The position numbers and the translations under genes are program-made. Below the pieces are notes generated by a model. The model searched no databases. It was not told the DNA's origin and saw only the letters and a list, made by a program, of their open reading frames with translations. DNA of 36,178 nt from an uncultured Acidiphilium sp. (lineage in GTDB: Bacteria > Bacillota > Clostridia > Christensenellales > Borkfalkiaceae), in assembly GCA_902495325.1 (NCBI GenBank), contig CABUWK010000022.1, forward strand, positions 1 to 36,178, read 5' to 3'. Of this stretch, positions 15,561 to 25,017 are shown in pieces (positions within the stretch are counted from its first letter, which is position 1; each line of letters starts with the position of its first letter).

Positions 15561-18518
15561 TTGATTGCGAAAATGAAAAGAGTGTATGCGTTTTGGTCTC
15601 TGAACGGAAAACTGACGGAAGAGGGACTGAAACGAAAGATCGACGAGATGCGTTCGATCGGATATGAAGGCGTTATCCTTCACGCGAGGGGCGGGCTGGA
15701 AACGGAATATTTTTCGGACGAATGGTTTTCGTTTCTGCGTTATGCCGCCGTTTATGCGCATTCCGTCGGGATGGATGCTTTTTTGTACGACGAGAACGGA
15801 TGGCCGAGCGGGTATGCCGGCGGAAGAGTTCCGCAAAAGGATAGATCCTTCCGGCAGAGTTTTATCGAATTTTCCGATTTATCGGAAAAAGGGCGGGAAA
15901 ACGACGAGAGATGCGAAACGATTGCGGAATATCCGGAAGAAGGGAAGGTTGCATACCGGAAATACAATCCGTATTATACCAATCTGCTCGAAAGCCGTGC
16001 CGTGGACGAATTTATCGCCTGTACCTACGAACGTTATAAAAAAGAGCTCGGCGATCTGTTCGGCAGAGAGATCGGGGGGATCTTTACCGACGAACCGCAA
16101 CTGTCGAATTTCGGTTATCCCGTTTACGACGGGTTGTTTTCCGATTTCGAAGAAGAATACGGTTATTCTTTGAAACCGGTGTTGTACCGGATCGATCGGA
16201 GGGACGGTTCCGACGCCGTCCGCTACGATTACCGCAGACTGATCGCGAAAAAATATACCGAAACGTATGCGGGAAAGCTCGGCGCGTGGTGCAGGGAAAA
16301 CGACCTTGTTTTCACGGGGCATATGGCTGCGGAAGACGGGCTGTATTTTCAGATCCAGACGCAGGCGGACGTGATGCCTTCCTATTTGTCTTTTACCGTT
16401 CCCGGGATCGACGTTCTCGGAAACAGACTTCCGACGCTCACCCTTTTAAAGCAGGTTTCTTCCGTGGCGGAACAGTCCGGGGAAAAAGACGTTCTTGCCG
16501 AAACATTCGGCGCGTCCGGGCACGGGGCAACGCCGCGGGAGCTTCTGAACATCCGCTTTTACGAGGCGATGTACGGCGTGAGCACGGCATGTATTCACCT
16601 GTCGGCTTATTCGCTGAGAGGGAGAAGAAAACGGGATTATCCGCCCGATTTTTCCGGACACCTCGAATATTTCGGCTGTCTTGCCGGCTGGATGAAAAGC
16701 ATCTCTTTTTTGGGCGAGCTTGCGCGGGAAGGGAAACGGAAAACGGACGTTCTGCTGATCGATCCGATCGGTTCGTTCTGGGGGAAATATGCCAACAGGC
16801 GCGTTCCTCTCCCGCAAGGGAAATGTACTTACGAGGATAAGCTGAGAGAGATGGGTGTGACGGAAGATTTGTCCGAAATTACCGTAAATTACCTCTTGTT
16901 GCAGCAAAGGCTCGCCGCGATCGGCGCGGATTATCATATCGGAAACGAGTTCGTGTTATCTTCCGCGTATGCGGAAGGAAAAGATCTGGTTGCGGGCGGT
17001 TACCGGTACCGCACGGCGATTCTTCCTTACGGGGCGGAAATCGGAAAAGGGCTTGCCGACCTGCTTGCCCGCTTTGCGGAGCAGGGCGGACTCCTTCTTT
17101 TCACGGCAAAACTGCCGCGTGTCGCCAACGGGAACGACGTTTTCGGAAAACTGTTCCGGGAAGGAAAAATTCATCCGCTGTCTCTCGGAAACGGTCAGAT
17201 CGGAAAGCAGTTCGCCTGTTACGGAATAGCTCCCGTCGCGACGATTTACGACGGGGAAAGCCGCTTTGCTGCGGAAGATATCGTCGTCACCGCGCGGGAA
17301 ACGGATAACGGGACGATCCTGTTTGTTTTCAACACCTGTCGCTATCCGCGTACCCTGTATCTGAACGCTTGCGGCAGAGAGAAATATTTCCGTCTCGGCG
17401 GAGAAGAAAACGCCGTTCTGACGCTTGGCGATAAATTTTCGGTGTATTACCCGTTAAGCGGAAATACTTTACCGCTTTCGGATAATTTTATTTTTTCTGA
17501 TTTCAGGTCGGTTTTCTGGGATCCCGCCGTGCGCTATCCGGGCGATAACGTGTTGCCGGTCGATATCTGCCGCGCCGTGATCTGCGGAAGAACGGTTGCG
17601 GAAGGGTACTTTATCGACGTGAACGAAGCGGTTTACAAGGAGATCGGGACCGGAAGCGTTACGGAGGTGACGGCGGAATATCGTTTTACGGTCGGAGAGC
17701 TTCCGGAAACTCTCGCGATCGCCGCGGAGAGCGCGGAGGAACTGACGGACGTAAAACTGAACGGGAACTCTTTAACGAAAACGGGCCGGAAATTTTACCA
17801 CGAGGAAATTTCCGTATACGACGGAAAAAAGTTCGCTGTCTCCGGAGAAAATACGATCTCTCTCGTTTACCGCATCGACACGCACGGACTGAAGAAAGAG
17901 ATTTCGGCTTTCGAAACGGAAAGTAACGTGTATTTCCGAAAAACGGAAATCGAAAGCGTTTACGTGATCGGAAATTTTTCCCTTTTCACGGAAGGAACTT
18001 TCCGCGAGAGAAAGGGAAAGAAGTATTTTTCGGTGAAAAGCTGCACGATCGGAAAAGGATGCCCGGGGCGGGAAAGCGAAGCGCCGTTTTATCTCGGTAA
18101 AGTTTTGTATGAGGGAAGTTTTTTCTTTCCGGAAAACAAGGCAAAAGAAGACCGCGTTCTGCTTTCTTTAAAGAGTGATTACCCTGTGTGCGAATTGACC
18201 GTAAACGGTAAAAATTTTCTTTCCTACGGCGGAGAGATCGACGTGACGGACGCGATTGCGGAAGGAAACAACGAGCTGACCGTGACCGCGCACACGGGAA
18301 ACAGAAATCTTGCGGGCCCCCATCGCTATTTCGACTGCGATACGGAATACGTCGGACCGTCGACGTTTCTCGGGAAGCGCGGTTGGGAAGATAATTTCAA
18401 CACGGATACGCCCTATCCGCTGATCCCTCCGGTCACGCGGACGGAAGAGAGGATCGTGGCGGCGTATTCGGTCGGAAACAGGATCGGCATTACGATCGTA
18501 AAGGAAGAGAAAGGATGA
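15561..18518 (+). CDS. Glycoside hydrolase, GH106-like
   Basis: This 985-residue protein is related to the large bacterial glycosidases around GH106 (alpha-L-rhamnosidase). Their N-terminal TIM barrel starts with an AFW.xNGKL segment, followed by a LHARGGLETEY stretch and LYDENGWPSGYAGG (about residues 77-90), all visible here. GGIFTDEPQ (about 170-178) is a plausible catalytic-acid strand. The C-terminal half looks like beta-sandwich modules. There is no signal peptide or membrane segment, so it should act in the cytoplasm on imported oligosaccharides. The TTG at 15561 has AGGGA 7 bp upstream; an ATG at 15573 is the alternative start. It overlaps the mannosidase gene by 4 bp, indicating coupled translation. 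Rhamnosidase specificity is not established. Confidence 0.8.
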   Translation: MIAKMKRVYAFWSLNGKLTEEGLKRKIDEMRSIGYEGVILHARGGLETEYFSDEWFSFLRYAAVYAHSVGMDAFLYDENGWPSGYAGGRVPQKDRSFRQSFIEFSDLSEKGRENDERCETIAEYPEEGKVAYRKYNPYYTNLLESRAVDEFIACTYERYKKELGDLFGREIGGIFTDEPQLSNFGYPVYDGLFSDFEEEYGYSLKPVLYRIDRRDGSDAVRYDYRRLIAKKYTETYAGKLGAWCRENDLVFTGHMAAEDGLYFQIQTQADVMPSYLSFTVPGIDVLGNRLPTLTLLKQVSSVAEQSGEKDVLAETFGASGHGATPRELLNIRFYEAMYGVSTACIHLSAYSLRGRRKRDYPPDFSGHLEYFGCLAGWMKSISFLGELAREGKRKTDVLLIDPIGSFWGKYANRRVPLPQGKCTYEDKLREMGVTEDLSEITVNYLLLQQRLAAIGADYHIGNEFVLSSAYAEGKDLVAGGYRYRTAILPYGAEIGKGLADLLARFAEQGGLLLFTAKLPRVANGNDVFGKLFREGKIHPLSLGNGQIGKQFACYGIAPVATIYDGESRFAAEDIVVTARETDNGTILFVFNTCRYPRTLYLNACGREKYFRLGGEENAVLTLGDKFSVYYPLSGNTLPLSDNFIFSDFRSVFWDPAVRYPGDNVLPVDICRAVICGRTVAEGYFIDVNEAVYKEIGTGSVTEVTAEYRFTVGELPETLAIAAESAEELTDVKLNGNSLTKTGRKFYHEEISVYDGKKFAVSGENTISLVYRIDTHGLKKEISAFETESNVYFRKTEIESVYVIGNFSLFTEGTFRERKGKKYFSVKSCTIGKGCPGRESEAPFYLGKVLYEGSFFFPENKAKEDRVLLSLKSDYPVCELTVNGKNFLSYGGEIDVTDAIAEGNNELTVTAHTGNRNLAGPHRYFDCDTEYVGPSTFLGKRGWEDNFNTDTPYPLIPPVTRTEERIVAAYSVGNRIGITIVKEEKG

Positions 18519-20944
18519 AAGAAGTACATTTGATTTGTAACGCGCATATCGATCCGATATGGCAATGGAACTGGCAGGAAGGTGCGAGTGCGGCGGTAGC
18601 GACTTTTGCTTCCGCCCTCAGACTGCTTGAAACGCACGATTATATTTTCTGTCACAACGAAGTGACGGCTTACCGCTATGTGGAAACTTATGCGCCCGAG
18701 CTTTTCGAAAAAATCAGACGCCGCGTGAAAGAGGGCAGGTGGAAAATCGTCGGCGGGTGGTTTTTGCAGCCCGATTGCAATATGCCGTGCGGAGAAAGCA
18801 TGGTTCGGCAGATCCTGTACGGGAAAAAATATTTTACCGAAAAATTCGGCGTGTTTCCCGAAATCGCGTTCAACGTGGACGCGTTCGGGCATTCCTGCGG
18901 GCTCGTGCAGATCATCCGTAAATGCGGGCAGGAGGGGAATATCGTATGCAGACCGTACGCGGGCGAACTTCCTCTCGCGCATTCCCGTTTTACGTGGGAA
19001 GGTCCGGACGGCAGTTCGATCGCCGTGATGCGTGCGACGGACGGGTATAACACGCTGCTCGGGAAATCGCTGCAAACGATTCTGGAACGGGCGGAGAAAC
19101 AACCGGAAAGCCGCGTTGCCGTGCTGTGGGGTGTGGGAAATCACGGCGGGGGACCGAGCGATAAAGATCTTACCGATATCGAAAACCACGACGAAAAGAC
19201 GGACGGATACCGGCTGATCCATTCCGATCCGGAAACCTTTTTCGGAAACTTACGTCCGGAAGGGAAGGAAAACCGCTCGCTCCGCATCGCGATGCCGGGA
19301 TGCTATACTTCGCTCGGAAAACTGAAAAGGGAACACGTGAAACTCGAAAACGAATTATACCTTACGGAAGAGATCTGCTCGCTTGCGGAGATGAACGGGC
19401 TGATGGGTTATCCTTCGGAAAAAACGGACGAGATAAACGAAGATCTGATGACTGCGGAGTTTCACGACGTTCTGCCGGGAAGCTGCGTGAAGGCGGGAGA
19501 AGAAAACGGGCTGAGGGTTTTGCTGCACGGGCAGTGGGATGCGGAAAAACTGAAAACAAAGGCGTACTTTGCCCTGTGTAACGAGCTTCCCGCGGCGGAA
19601 AAGGGAGAATATCCGATCGTCGTTTTCAATTCGCGCCCCTACGGATATACCGAAAACACGGAGTGCGAGTTTATGCTTGCCGATCAGAACTGGAGCGAAG
19701 AGAACATTTCCCGCCTTTCTGTTTTCGACGAGGAAGGCAGACCCGTGCGTTTCCAGACGGTGAAGGAAGAGAGCAACGTGAATCTCGACTGGAGAAAGAA
19801 GATCGTTTTCGAGGCGCAACTGAAACCGTGTTCCGTCAATCGCTTCCGGGTGTTTGCGGAATACAAAAAAGCCGACCGGAAAGCGATCCCGCAGGATCTT
19901 GTTTTCGATAACGGGTATAAATACGTCAGGATCGGCAGGGAAACGGGGCTTCTGGAAAGTTATCGCATCGGCGGGAAGGAATACGTTCGCAATGCCTTTC
20001 TGCCCGTGATGTTCGAGGATAACGCGGACCCCTGGGCGATGAGCGCGTTTCAGCAGGAACGGCTCGGAACGAACGGGGAACCTTTCCTCTTAAGCGAAAA
20101 ACCGGGCGGCGTGTTCGAGGGGATGAAGAGCGTCCGGGCGGTCGAGGACGGGGAGATTTATCTCGGCGTGGAAGCCTTTTTCGAAAAGAGGGAAACGAGA
20201 GTGCGCGTTTTCTATAAAATATACAAAAACAACCCGCACGTAGACGTGGAAGTGAATGTGTTTATGGGAAACCGCGATCGGTTCGTGAAGTTGAAGATCC
20301 CCGTAAGCGAGGAAGCGAAAGGGGAGACGGAACTGATCGGGCAGACGATGTTCGGAGCGGAGCCCCTGTTTACGGACGGGAGAGAAAACGTGTCTCAACG
20401 CTATCTCGCCGCAGGAAAACCGGGCGGAGAATATCTCGAGATCATAAACGATTGCATTTACGGCAGTCATTACGAAAACGGCGCCGTTTATCTGTCTCTC
20501 GTGCGCGGCGTTACCTATTGTTCACACCCTATTCTCGATCGCAAACTGATTCCGGACGACAGGTTCACCCGTAAACCCGATCAGGGAGAGAGCGATTTTT
20601 CTTTCCGCCTTACGGTGGCAAAGGAAAACGAACTCGAGCGCAGGGCGAAAGAATTTAATTTCAAACCCTATGCGGTCAGCGTTTTCCCGCTCGGGCGGAA
20701 ATGCGGAAAGGGGAAAAATACGGAGATCTCGGTATCGGATCCGAATATCACCCTTGAGGCGTTGAGAAAGAAATCGGACGGAAACGGGTATGTGATACGC
20801 CTGTTCAACGGAAGCCGTACCGGAGCGGAAACGGTTCTGAAAGCCGGCGGACACGAGATCGCCCTTCGGTTCTCCGCTTACGAGGTAAAAACGATCCTGC
20901 TGGAAAAAGACGGGCTTAGCGAATCGGAAGAAATGAAAATTTAA
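18515..20944 (+). CDS. Alpha-mannosidase, GH38
   Basis: This 809-residue zinc-dependent GH38 alpha-mannosidase is of the bacterial intracellular type. The N-terminal catalytic domain has AHIDPIWQW with zinc ligands His11 and Asp13. FNVDAFGHS carries the likely nucleophile and ligand Asp122, and GNHGGGPS resembles the family's later His motif. A three-helix bundle and beta-rich C-terminal domains follow, as in the family. It has no signal peptide. Together with the overlapping GH106-like gene it probably trims host- or plant-derived mannose- and rhamnose-containing oligosaccharides. A terminator 8 bp after its stop codon ends this two-gene unit. No transporter for the sugar is encoded in the window. 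Confidence 0.93.
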   Translation: MKEVHLICNAHIDPIWQWNWQEGASAAVATFASALRLLETHDYIFCHNEVTAYRYVETYAPELFEKIRRRVKEGRWKIVGGWFLQPDCNMPCGESMVRQILYGKKYFTEKFGVFPEIAFNVDAFGHSCGLVQIIRKCGQEGNIVCRPYAGELPLAHSRFTWEGPDGSSIAVMRATDGYNTLLGKSLQTILERAEKQPESRVAVLWGVGNHGGGPSDKDLTDIENHDEKTDGYRLIHSDPETFFGNLRPEGKENRSLRIAMPGCYTSLGKLKREHVKLENELYLTEEICSLAEMNGLMGYPSEKTDEINEDLMTAEFHDVLPGSCVKAGEENGLRVLLHGQWDAEKLKTKAYFALCNELPAAEKGEYPIVVFNSRPYGYTENTECEFMLADQNWSEENISRLSVFDEEGRPVRFQTVKEESNVNLDWRKKIVFEAQLKPCSVNRFRVFAEYKKADRKAIPQDLVFDNGYKYVRIGRETGLLESYRIGGKEYVRNAFLPVMFEDNADPWAMSAFQQERLGTNGEPFLLSEKPGGVFEGMKSVRAVEDGEIYLGVEAFFEKRETRVRVFYKIYKNNPHVDVEVNVFMGNRDRFVKLKIPVSEEAKGETELIGQTMFGAEPLFTDGRENVSQRYLAAGKPGGEYLEIINDCIYGSHYENGAVYLSLVRGVTYCSHPILDRKLIPDDRFTRKPDQGESDFSFRLTVAKENELERRAKEFNFKPYAVSVFPLGRKCGKGKNTEISVSDPNITLEALRKKSDGNGYVIRLFNGSRTGAETVLKAGGHEIALRFSAYEVKTILLEKDGLSESEEMKI

Positions 20945-20952
20945 AGGTGAGG

Positions 20953-20997
20953 GCGGGGATTTTCGCCGGCGGGTCCGGCAAACGATCCCCGCTTTTT
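20953..20997 (+). terminator. Terminator of the glycosidase operon
   Basis: GCGGGGAT/ATCCCCGC arms (20953-20960 and 20985-20992) enclose a second GCCGG/CCGGC stem and are followed by five T residues. Confidence 0.9.
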
Positions 20998-21059
20998 CTG
21001 TGTGAACTTATGGTTTATACTCCCTGAACGAACGGGAGATTCCTTTTTGCCGGTAAACA

Positions 21060-21068
21060 TGTTATACT
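21060..21068 (+). promoter_or_regulatory. Extended -10 promoter of the flavodoxin operon
   Basis: TG-T-TATACT (21060-21068) is an extended -10 element about 70 bp upstream of the flavodoxin start. No good -35 box is seen at the matching distance. Confidence 0.5.
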
Positions 21069-21136
21069 TTAGTCGCGTCCTGTGCCGGGTCTGAAAGGCG
21101 GCATGGGAAAGATGAAAAATAAGACGGGAGGTTGCG

Positions 21137-21652
21137 ATGACGAAAACATTGGTTGCGTATTACTCGCGCGCGGGCGAAAACTATGTCGGCGGACAGATCA
21201 AAGATCTGAAAACCGGCAATACGGAGATCGTCGCGCGGGAGATCGCAAAGCGGACGGGTGCGGATCTGATCCGCATCGAACAGAAGAATCCGTATTCTTA
21301 CGGATATAACGACTGTATCGAGGAGGCACGGAAAGATCAGCGCAATAAAGTACGCCCCGAACTTACGGGGTGTCCGGATTCGCTCGACGGGTACGATACG
21401 ATTTATCTCGGCTATCCGAATTACTGGAACACGATGCCGATGGCGGTGTTTGCCTTTCTCGAGAAGTATGATTTTTCGGGAAAAACGATCCTGCCTTTCT
21501 GCACGCATGAAGGAAGCGGCATGGGCGCAAGCGAAGCCGATCTCCGGAAAACGTGCCCTTCGGCTAAGGTGAAAAAGGGACTGGCGATCCAAGGTTGCAA
21601 AGTTTTCGGGGCGGAAAACGCGATCGGGCAGTGGATCGGAGAAAACGAATAA
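21137..21652 (+). CDS. Flavodoxin
   Basis: This 171-residue flavodoxin-like FMN protein has the phosphate-binding loop near the N terminus in VAYYSRAGENY (residues 6-16), and GYPNYWNTMPM and CTHEGSGMGASE segments in the flavin-contact region. It would carry low-potential electrons in the cytoplasm. GGGAGG stands 7 bp before the ATG. It is followed 11 bp later by two aldo/keto reductases with ferredoxin domains. These could exchange electrons with it, so the three may form a small redox module. The size and the GGQIKDLKTGNTE insertion place it with the flavodoxin-family reductases of anaerobes rather than classic short flavodoxins. Confidence 0.88.
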   Translation: MTKTLVAYYSRAGENYVGGQIKDLKTGNTEIVAREIAKRTGADLIRIEQKNPYSYGYNDCIEEARKDQRNKVRPELTGCPDSLDGYDTIYLGYPNYWNTMPMAVFAFLEKYDFSGKTILPFCTHEGSGMGASEADLRKTCPSAKVKKGLAIQGCKVFGAENAIGQWIGENE

Positions 21653-21663
21653 AGGAGAACGGT

Positions 21664-22776
21664 ATGTCATTCGAAAAGGTGAAAAAGAATTTCGGGTTCG
21701 GCTGTATGCGTTTGCCGATGAAGGGAAACGAAGTCGATCTCGGGCAGTTTTCGCAGATGGTCGATATCTTTATGGCGGAAGGCTTTAATTATTTCGATAC
21801 GGCGAGGGTATATCTCGGCGGGCAGAGCGAAACGGCGATCCGCGAGTGTATCGCAAAGAGATATCCGCGGGAGAGTTTCGTTCTGACGGACAAACTTTCC
21901 ACAAGCCTTTTTCAGAAAGAAGAGGATATTCTGCCTTTGTTTAAAAAACAACTCGAGTCCTGCGGGGTGGAGTATTTCGATTTTTATCTGATGCACGCGC
22001 AGAGCAAAAGCATATTCGAGAAATATAAAAAATGCCACGCGTACGAGCATGCGTTCGAGCTGAAAGCGGCGGGAAAGGTGAAGCACGTGGGTATTTCTTT
22101 CCACGATACGGCGGAAGTGCTTGACGAGATCCTGACCGAATATCCGCAGGTGGAAGTCGTGCAGATCCAGCTGAACTACGTCGATTTCAAAGATCCGGCG
22201 GTGCAGTCCGAAAAATGTTACGAGGTGTGCCGCAAGCACGGGAAACCCGTCATCGTGATGGAACCGGTAAAGGGCGGAAACCTCGTGAATCTGCCCGAAA
22301 ATGCAAAAAAAGTGCTGGAAGATCTTCACGGCGGATCGCCCGCAAGTTACGCCATCCGCTTTGCCGCCGGGTTCGACGGGATCATGATGGTCCTTTCCGG
22401 TATGAGCGATCTCGCGCAGCTTCGCAATAACGTTTCTTTTATGAAGGATTTCCGCCCTCTCGACGGGAAAGAAAGAGAAGCGGTGGATAAGGTCTGCGAT
22501 ATTTTCCGTTCGATGCATCTGATCCCGTGTACGGCGTGCCGCTATTGTACGGACGGTTGCCCGAAGAAAATTTCCATTCCCGATCTGTTTTCCTGCATGA
22601 ATTCCATGCAGGTGTATCACGACTGGAACGCGAACTATTATTACGACGAGGTGTTTACGAAGCACAACGGAAAAGCTTCCGATTGCATCCGCTGCGGAAA
22701 GTGCGAAAAAGCCTGCCCGCAGCATCTGCCGATCAGGGAGTTGCTGCAAAAGGTCGCAAAGGAGTTTGAAAGTTGA
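21664..22776 (+). CDS. Aldo/keto reductase with C-terminal ferredoxin domain
   Basis: This 370-residue protein has an aldo/keto reductase TIM barrel (about 1-285) followed by a dicluster-like ferredoxin tail with CTACRYCTDGCP (about 287-298) and CIRCGKCEKACP (about 342-353). The catalytic tetrad of the family is visible: Asp and Tyr in FDTARVYLGG, Lys in LTDKLS and His in LMHAQ. Such fusions are common in anaerobes, and their substrates are largely unknown. The start at ATG 21664, preceded by AAAGGAG, is chosen over an upstream extension that overlaps flavodoxin. It overlaps the next, paralogous gene by 4 bp. Confidence 0.88.
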   Translation: MSFEKVKKNFGFGCMRLPMKGNEVDLGQFSQMVDIFMAEGFNYFDTARVYLGGQSETAIRECIAKRYPRESFVLTDKLSTSLFQKEEDILPLFKKQLESCGVEYFDFYLMHAQSKSIFEKYKKCHAYEHAFELKAAGKVKHVGISFHDTAEVLDEILTEYPQVEVVQIQLNYVDFKDPAVQSEKCYEVCRKHGKPVIVMEPVKGGNLVNLPENAKKVLEDLHGGSPASYAIRFAAGFDGIMMVLSGMSDLAQLRNNVSFMKDFRPLDGKEREAVDKVCDIFRSMHLIPCTACRYCTDGCPKKISIPDLFSCMNSMQVYHDWNANYYYDEVFTKHNGKASDCIRCGKCEKACPQHLPIRELLQKVAKEFES

Positions 22777-23888
22777 GAGAATACCGCAAACTGCCGAGGG
22801 GAGAGGAGAAACTCTCGTCTCTCGGGATCGGCACGGGCAGCCTTCATAACGCCGCGCCGGAGGAGATCGAAAAAACGATTGCGACCGCGATCGATAACGG
22901 AATCAATTTCTTCGATCTGTGCGCGGGCGGAGCCGCCGTTTACAAGCCTTTCGGGAAAGCGATAAAAGGGCGGCGGGAAAATATTTATTTTCAGCTTCAC
23001 TTCGGTGCGGTGTACGGAGAAAACGGCGAGTACGGCTGGTCGAGAGACCTGTCTCTCATCCGGAAAACCTTTGAAAAAGAGCTCGGGCTTCTCGGTACCG
23101 GTTACGTCGATTTCGGTTTTCTGCACTGCGTTGACGAAGAGGAAGATCTGGAAGATATCGTAAGAAAGGGCATTTTCGATTTTGTTTCCGATCTGAAAGA
23201 GAAAGGGATCGTGAAACACATCGGTTTTTCGTCTCACACGCCGTCGGTCGCAAATAAGCTGATCGATACGGGAAAGATCGATATGATGATGTTTTCGATC
23301 AATCCCGCTTACGATCTCGAATGCGGCGACGAATACAGCATCGGTACGACCGCCGAGCGCGCGGCGCTCTTCCGCCGTTGCGAGAAAGAAGGAGTCGGCA
23401 TATCCGTGATGAAACCGTTTCACGGCGGTCAGCTTCTTTCCGACGCGACTTCTCCTTTCCGGAAGGCACTTACGAAAAATCAGTGTCTGCAATACGTGCT
23501 CGATCGCCCCGCCGTTTTATCCGCCGTTCCCGGCGTGAGAGGGCTTGACGATCTGAACGAACTGCTTGGCTTTATCGGCTCGCCGAGGGAAGAAAACGAC
23601 TATTCCGCGATCGGGAACTTTACCCCGGAAGCAGCAAGGGGAAACTGTGTTTACTGCAACCATTGTCAGCCGTGCCCCGCGGGGATCGATATCGGCATCG
23701 TGAACAAATATTACGACCTCGCGCTTGCGGGAGATAAAATGGCGGAAAACCATTACGAAAAACTTGCCGTTAAGGCAGACGCCTGCTTAAAATGCGGGCA
23801 TTGCGACCGGCGCTGTCCGTTCGGCGTAAAACAACAACGGAAAATGAAAACAATATCCGAATACTTTACAAGGAGAAACAAAGAATGA
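22773..23888 (+). CDS. Aldo/keto reductase-ferredoxin fusion, degenerate active site
   Basis: This 371-residue paralogue of the previous gene has a TIM barrel (about 1-285) and a C-terminal ferredoxin domain with CVYCNHCQPCP (about 292-302) and CLKCGHCDRRCP (about 340-351). Aligned by eye to its neighbour, the catalytic Asp (FFDLCAG) and His (FLHCVD) are kept. The catalytic Tyr falls in a Gly/Ala-rich segment, and the Lys position reads QLHF, so Tyr and Lys appear lost. It may therefore be an electron-transfer or regulatory partner rather than a normal reductase. It starts at TTG (22773-22775), with GGAG (22761-22764) at the right spacing, and overlaps both neighbours by 4 bp. Confidence 0.85.
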   Translation: MREYRKLPRGEEKLSSLGIGTGSLHNAAPEEIEKTIATAIDNGINFFDLCAGGAAVYKPFGKAIKGRRENIYFQLHFGAVYGENGEYGWSRDLSLIRKTFEKELGLLGTGYVDFGFLHCVDEEEDLEDIVRKGIFDFVSDLKEKGIVKHIGFSSHTPSVANKLIDTGKIDMMMFSINPAYDLECGDEYSIGTTAERAALFRRCEKEGVGISVMKPFHGGQLLSDATSPFRKALTKNQCLQYVLDRPAVLSAVPGVRGLDDLNELLGFIGSPREENDYSAIGNFTPEAARGNCVYCNHCQPCPAGIDIGIVNKYYDLALAGDKMAENHYEKLAVKADACLKCGHCDRRCPFGVKQQRKMKTISEYFTRRNKE

Positions 23889-24469
23889 TCGAATCGATAC
23901 TTACCCGGAGACAGGTTGCTTTCGGGAAAAAAATCACAGTAAAAACCCTCGTTTCCGTCGGCATTGTCGCGCTTGCCGTGCTTTTGCCGCAGCTGATGCA
24001 CCTCGTTGCGGGTGCGCAGGCGGGCGTGAGATTCCTGCCTATGTATCTGCCCGTATTGCTTGCGGGTTGTCTGCTCGGTCCCGTGTGGGGGCTCGGGGTG
24101 GGGATCCTTGCGCCGATCGCAAGTTATCTCGTAACGTCTGCCTTCGGCGATCCGATGCCCGCGCTTGCTCGTCTGCCGTTCATGGTTGCGGAACTTGCCG
24201 TATTTGCCTTCGTTTCCGGAATGTTCTCGAAAAAAATCGCGGAAAACGCATGGTTTGCCCTTCCCGCCGTTCTTCTCGGCGAGATTGCGGGAAGAGCTTT
24301 CTTCCTTCTTTCCGTCGTGATCTTTCAGAACGTTTCCGTGTTGAAGCCGGCGATGATCCTTTCGCAGATCCGCGCCGGTTGGGCAGGGCTTCTGATCAAT
24401 GCGATGGTCGTTCCCGCCGTCGTTGCTCTCGTGAAGGTTCTTTCGGACAGGGAAAAGAAGAATGACTGA
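23885..24469 (+). CDS. ECF transporter S component-like membrane protein
   Basis: This 194-residue hydrophobic protein has five to six predicted membrane helices. It resembles substrate-binding S components of energy-coupling-factor vitamin transporters, including a small-residue-rich GPVWGLGVGILAPIASYL segment. The substrate cannot be read from sequence. It would need the shared EcfA/EcfA'/EcfT module, which is not in this window. The ATG at 23885 has AAGGAG upstream. It overlaps the preceding aldo/keto reductase by 4 bp and the following DUF1893 gene by 8 bp, so all five genes from flavodoxin to DUF1893 look cotranscribed. Uptake of a cofactor or precursor used by the redox enzymes is a reasonable guess. 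Confidence 0.78.
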   Translation: MIESILTRRQVAFGKKITVKTLVSVGIVALAVLLPQLMHLVAGAQAGVRFLPMYLPVLLAGCLLGPVWGLGVGILAPIASYLVTSAFGDPMPALARLPFMVAELAVFAFVSGMFSKKIAENAWFALPAVLLGEIAGRAFFLLSVVIFQNVSVLKPAMILSQIRAGWAGLLINAMVVPAVVALVKVLSDREKKND

Positions 24470-24887
24470 TATCGAAAGGGCGAAGGCTTTGCTTGCGGGG
24501 GAGAAATCGCTCGTGCTGTGCAAAGGCGAAAAAACGATCGAAAGTACGAAACGCGGCGTTGCGCCTATGGTCGATTTTCTCCGCGAAGGGGTTGACCTTA
24601 CCGGCTTTTCCGCCGCGGACAGAGTGGTCGGCAAAGCTGCCGCGATGCTTTTCGTGAAGGCGGGGGTCGTCGAGGTGTATGCCGAAGTGCTTTCCGCAAA
24701 GGGGAGAGAAACGCTGGAATCGCACGGGGTAAAATGCTCCTGCGGCGTTGCGACCGACAAAATACTGAATCGCGATAAAACGGGTCTCTGCCCGATGGAA
24801 ACGGCTGTCGGCGACGAAGAGGACGCGGAAAAGGCGTTTGCTTTGATCTCGGATAAACTTGACGAATTGAGAAAACCGAGGGCATAA
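24462..24887 (+). CDS. DUF1893 protein
   Basis: This 141-residue protein is of the DUF1893 family, recognisable from LVLCKGEKTIESTKRGVAPMV near the start, GFSAADRVVGKAAAML in the middle (about 48-63) and the NRDKTGLCPME segment near the C terminus (about 103-113). The family fold is related to cytidine deaminase-like proteins. Its function is unknown to me and I do not see a complete zinc-binding HxE/PCxxC set. It is the last gene of the flavodoxin-AKR-AKR-ECF operon, its start overlapping the ECF gene. A strong bidirectional terminator lies 65 bp downstream. Confidence 0.88.
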   Translation: MTDIERAKALLAGEKSLVLCKGEKTIESTKRGVAPMVDFLREGVDLTGFSAADRVVGKAAAMLFVKAGVVEVYAEVLSAKGRETLESHGVKCSCGVATDKILNRDKTGLCPMETAVGDEEDAEKAFALISDKLDELRKPRA

Positions 24888-24952
24888 AATCCGTTCTTTC
24901 TCCGTGCCGGAGTTTTCCGTCCGGAAGAGGGAAAGAACAAAGAAGAATCGAT

Positions 24953-24996
24953 AAAACCCCGGAAACGATCGGTTACCGACCGTTTCCGGGGTTTTT
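24953..24996 (+). terminator. Bidirectional terminator, DUF1893 operon / helicase gene
   Basis: A 20-bp inverted repeat (AAAACCCCGGAAACG... and its complement, one A-C mismatch, short loop) is followed by five T residues on the plus strand and preceded by A residues. It can therefore end transcripts from both sides. Confidence 0.92.
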
Positions 24997-25017
24997 ATGC
25001 CCGTCTCCGGAACAGGC

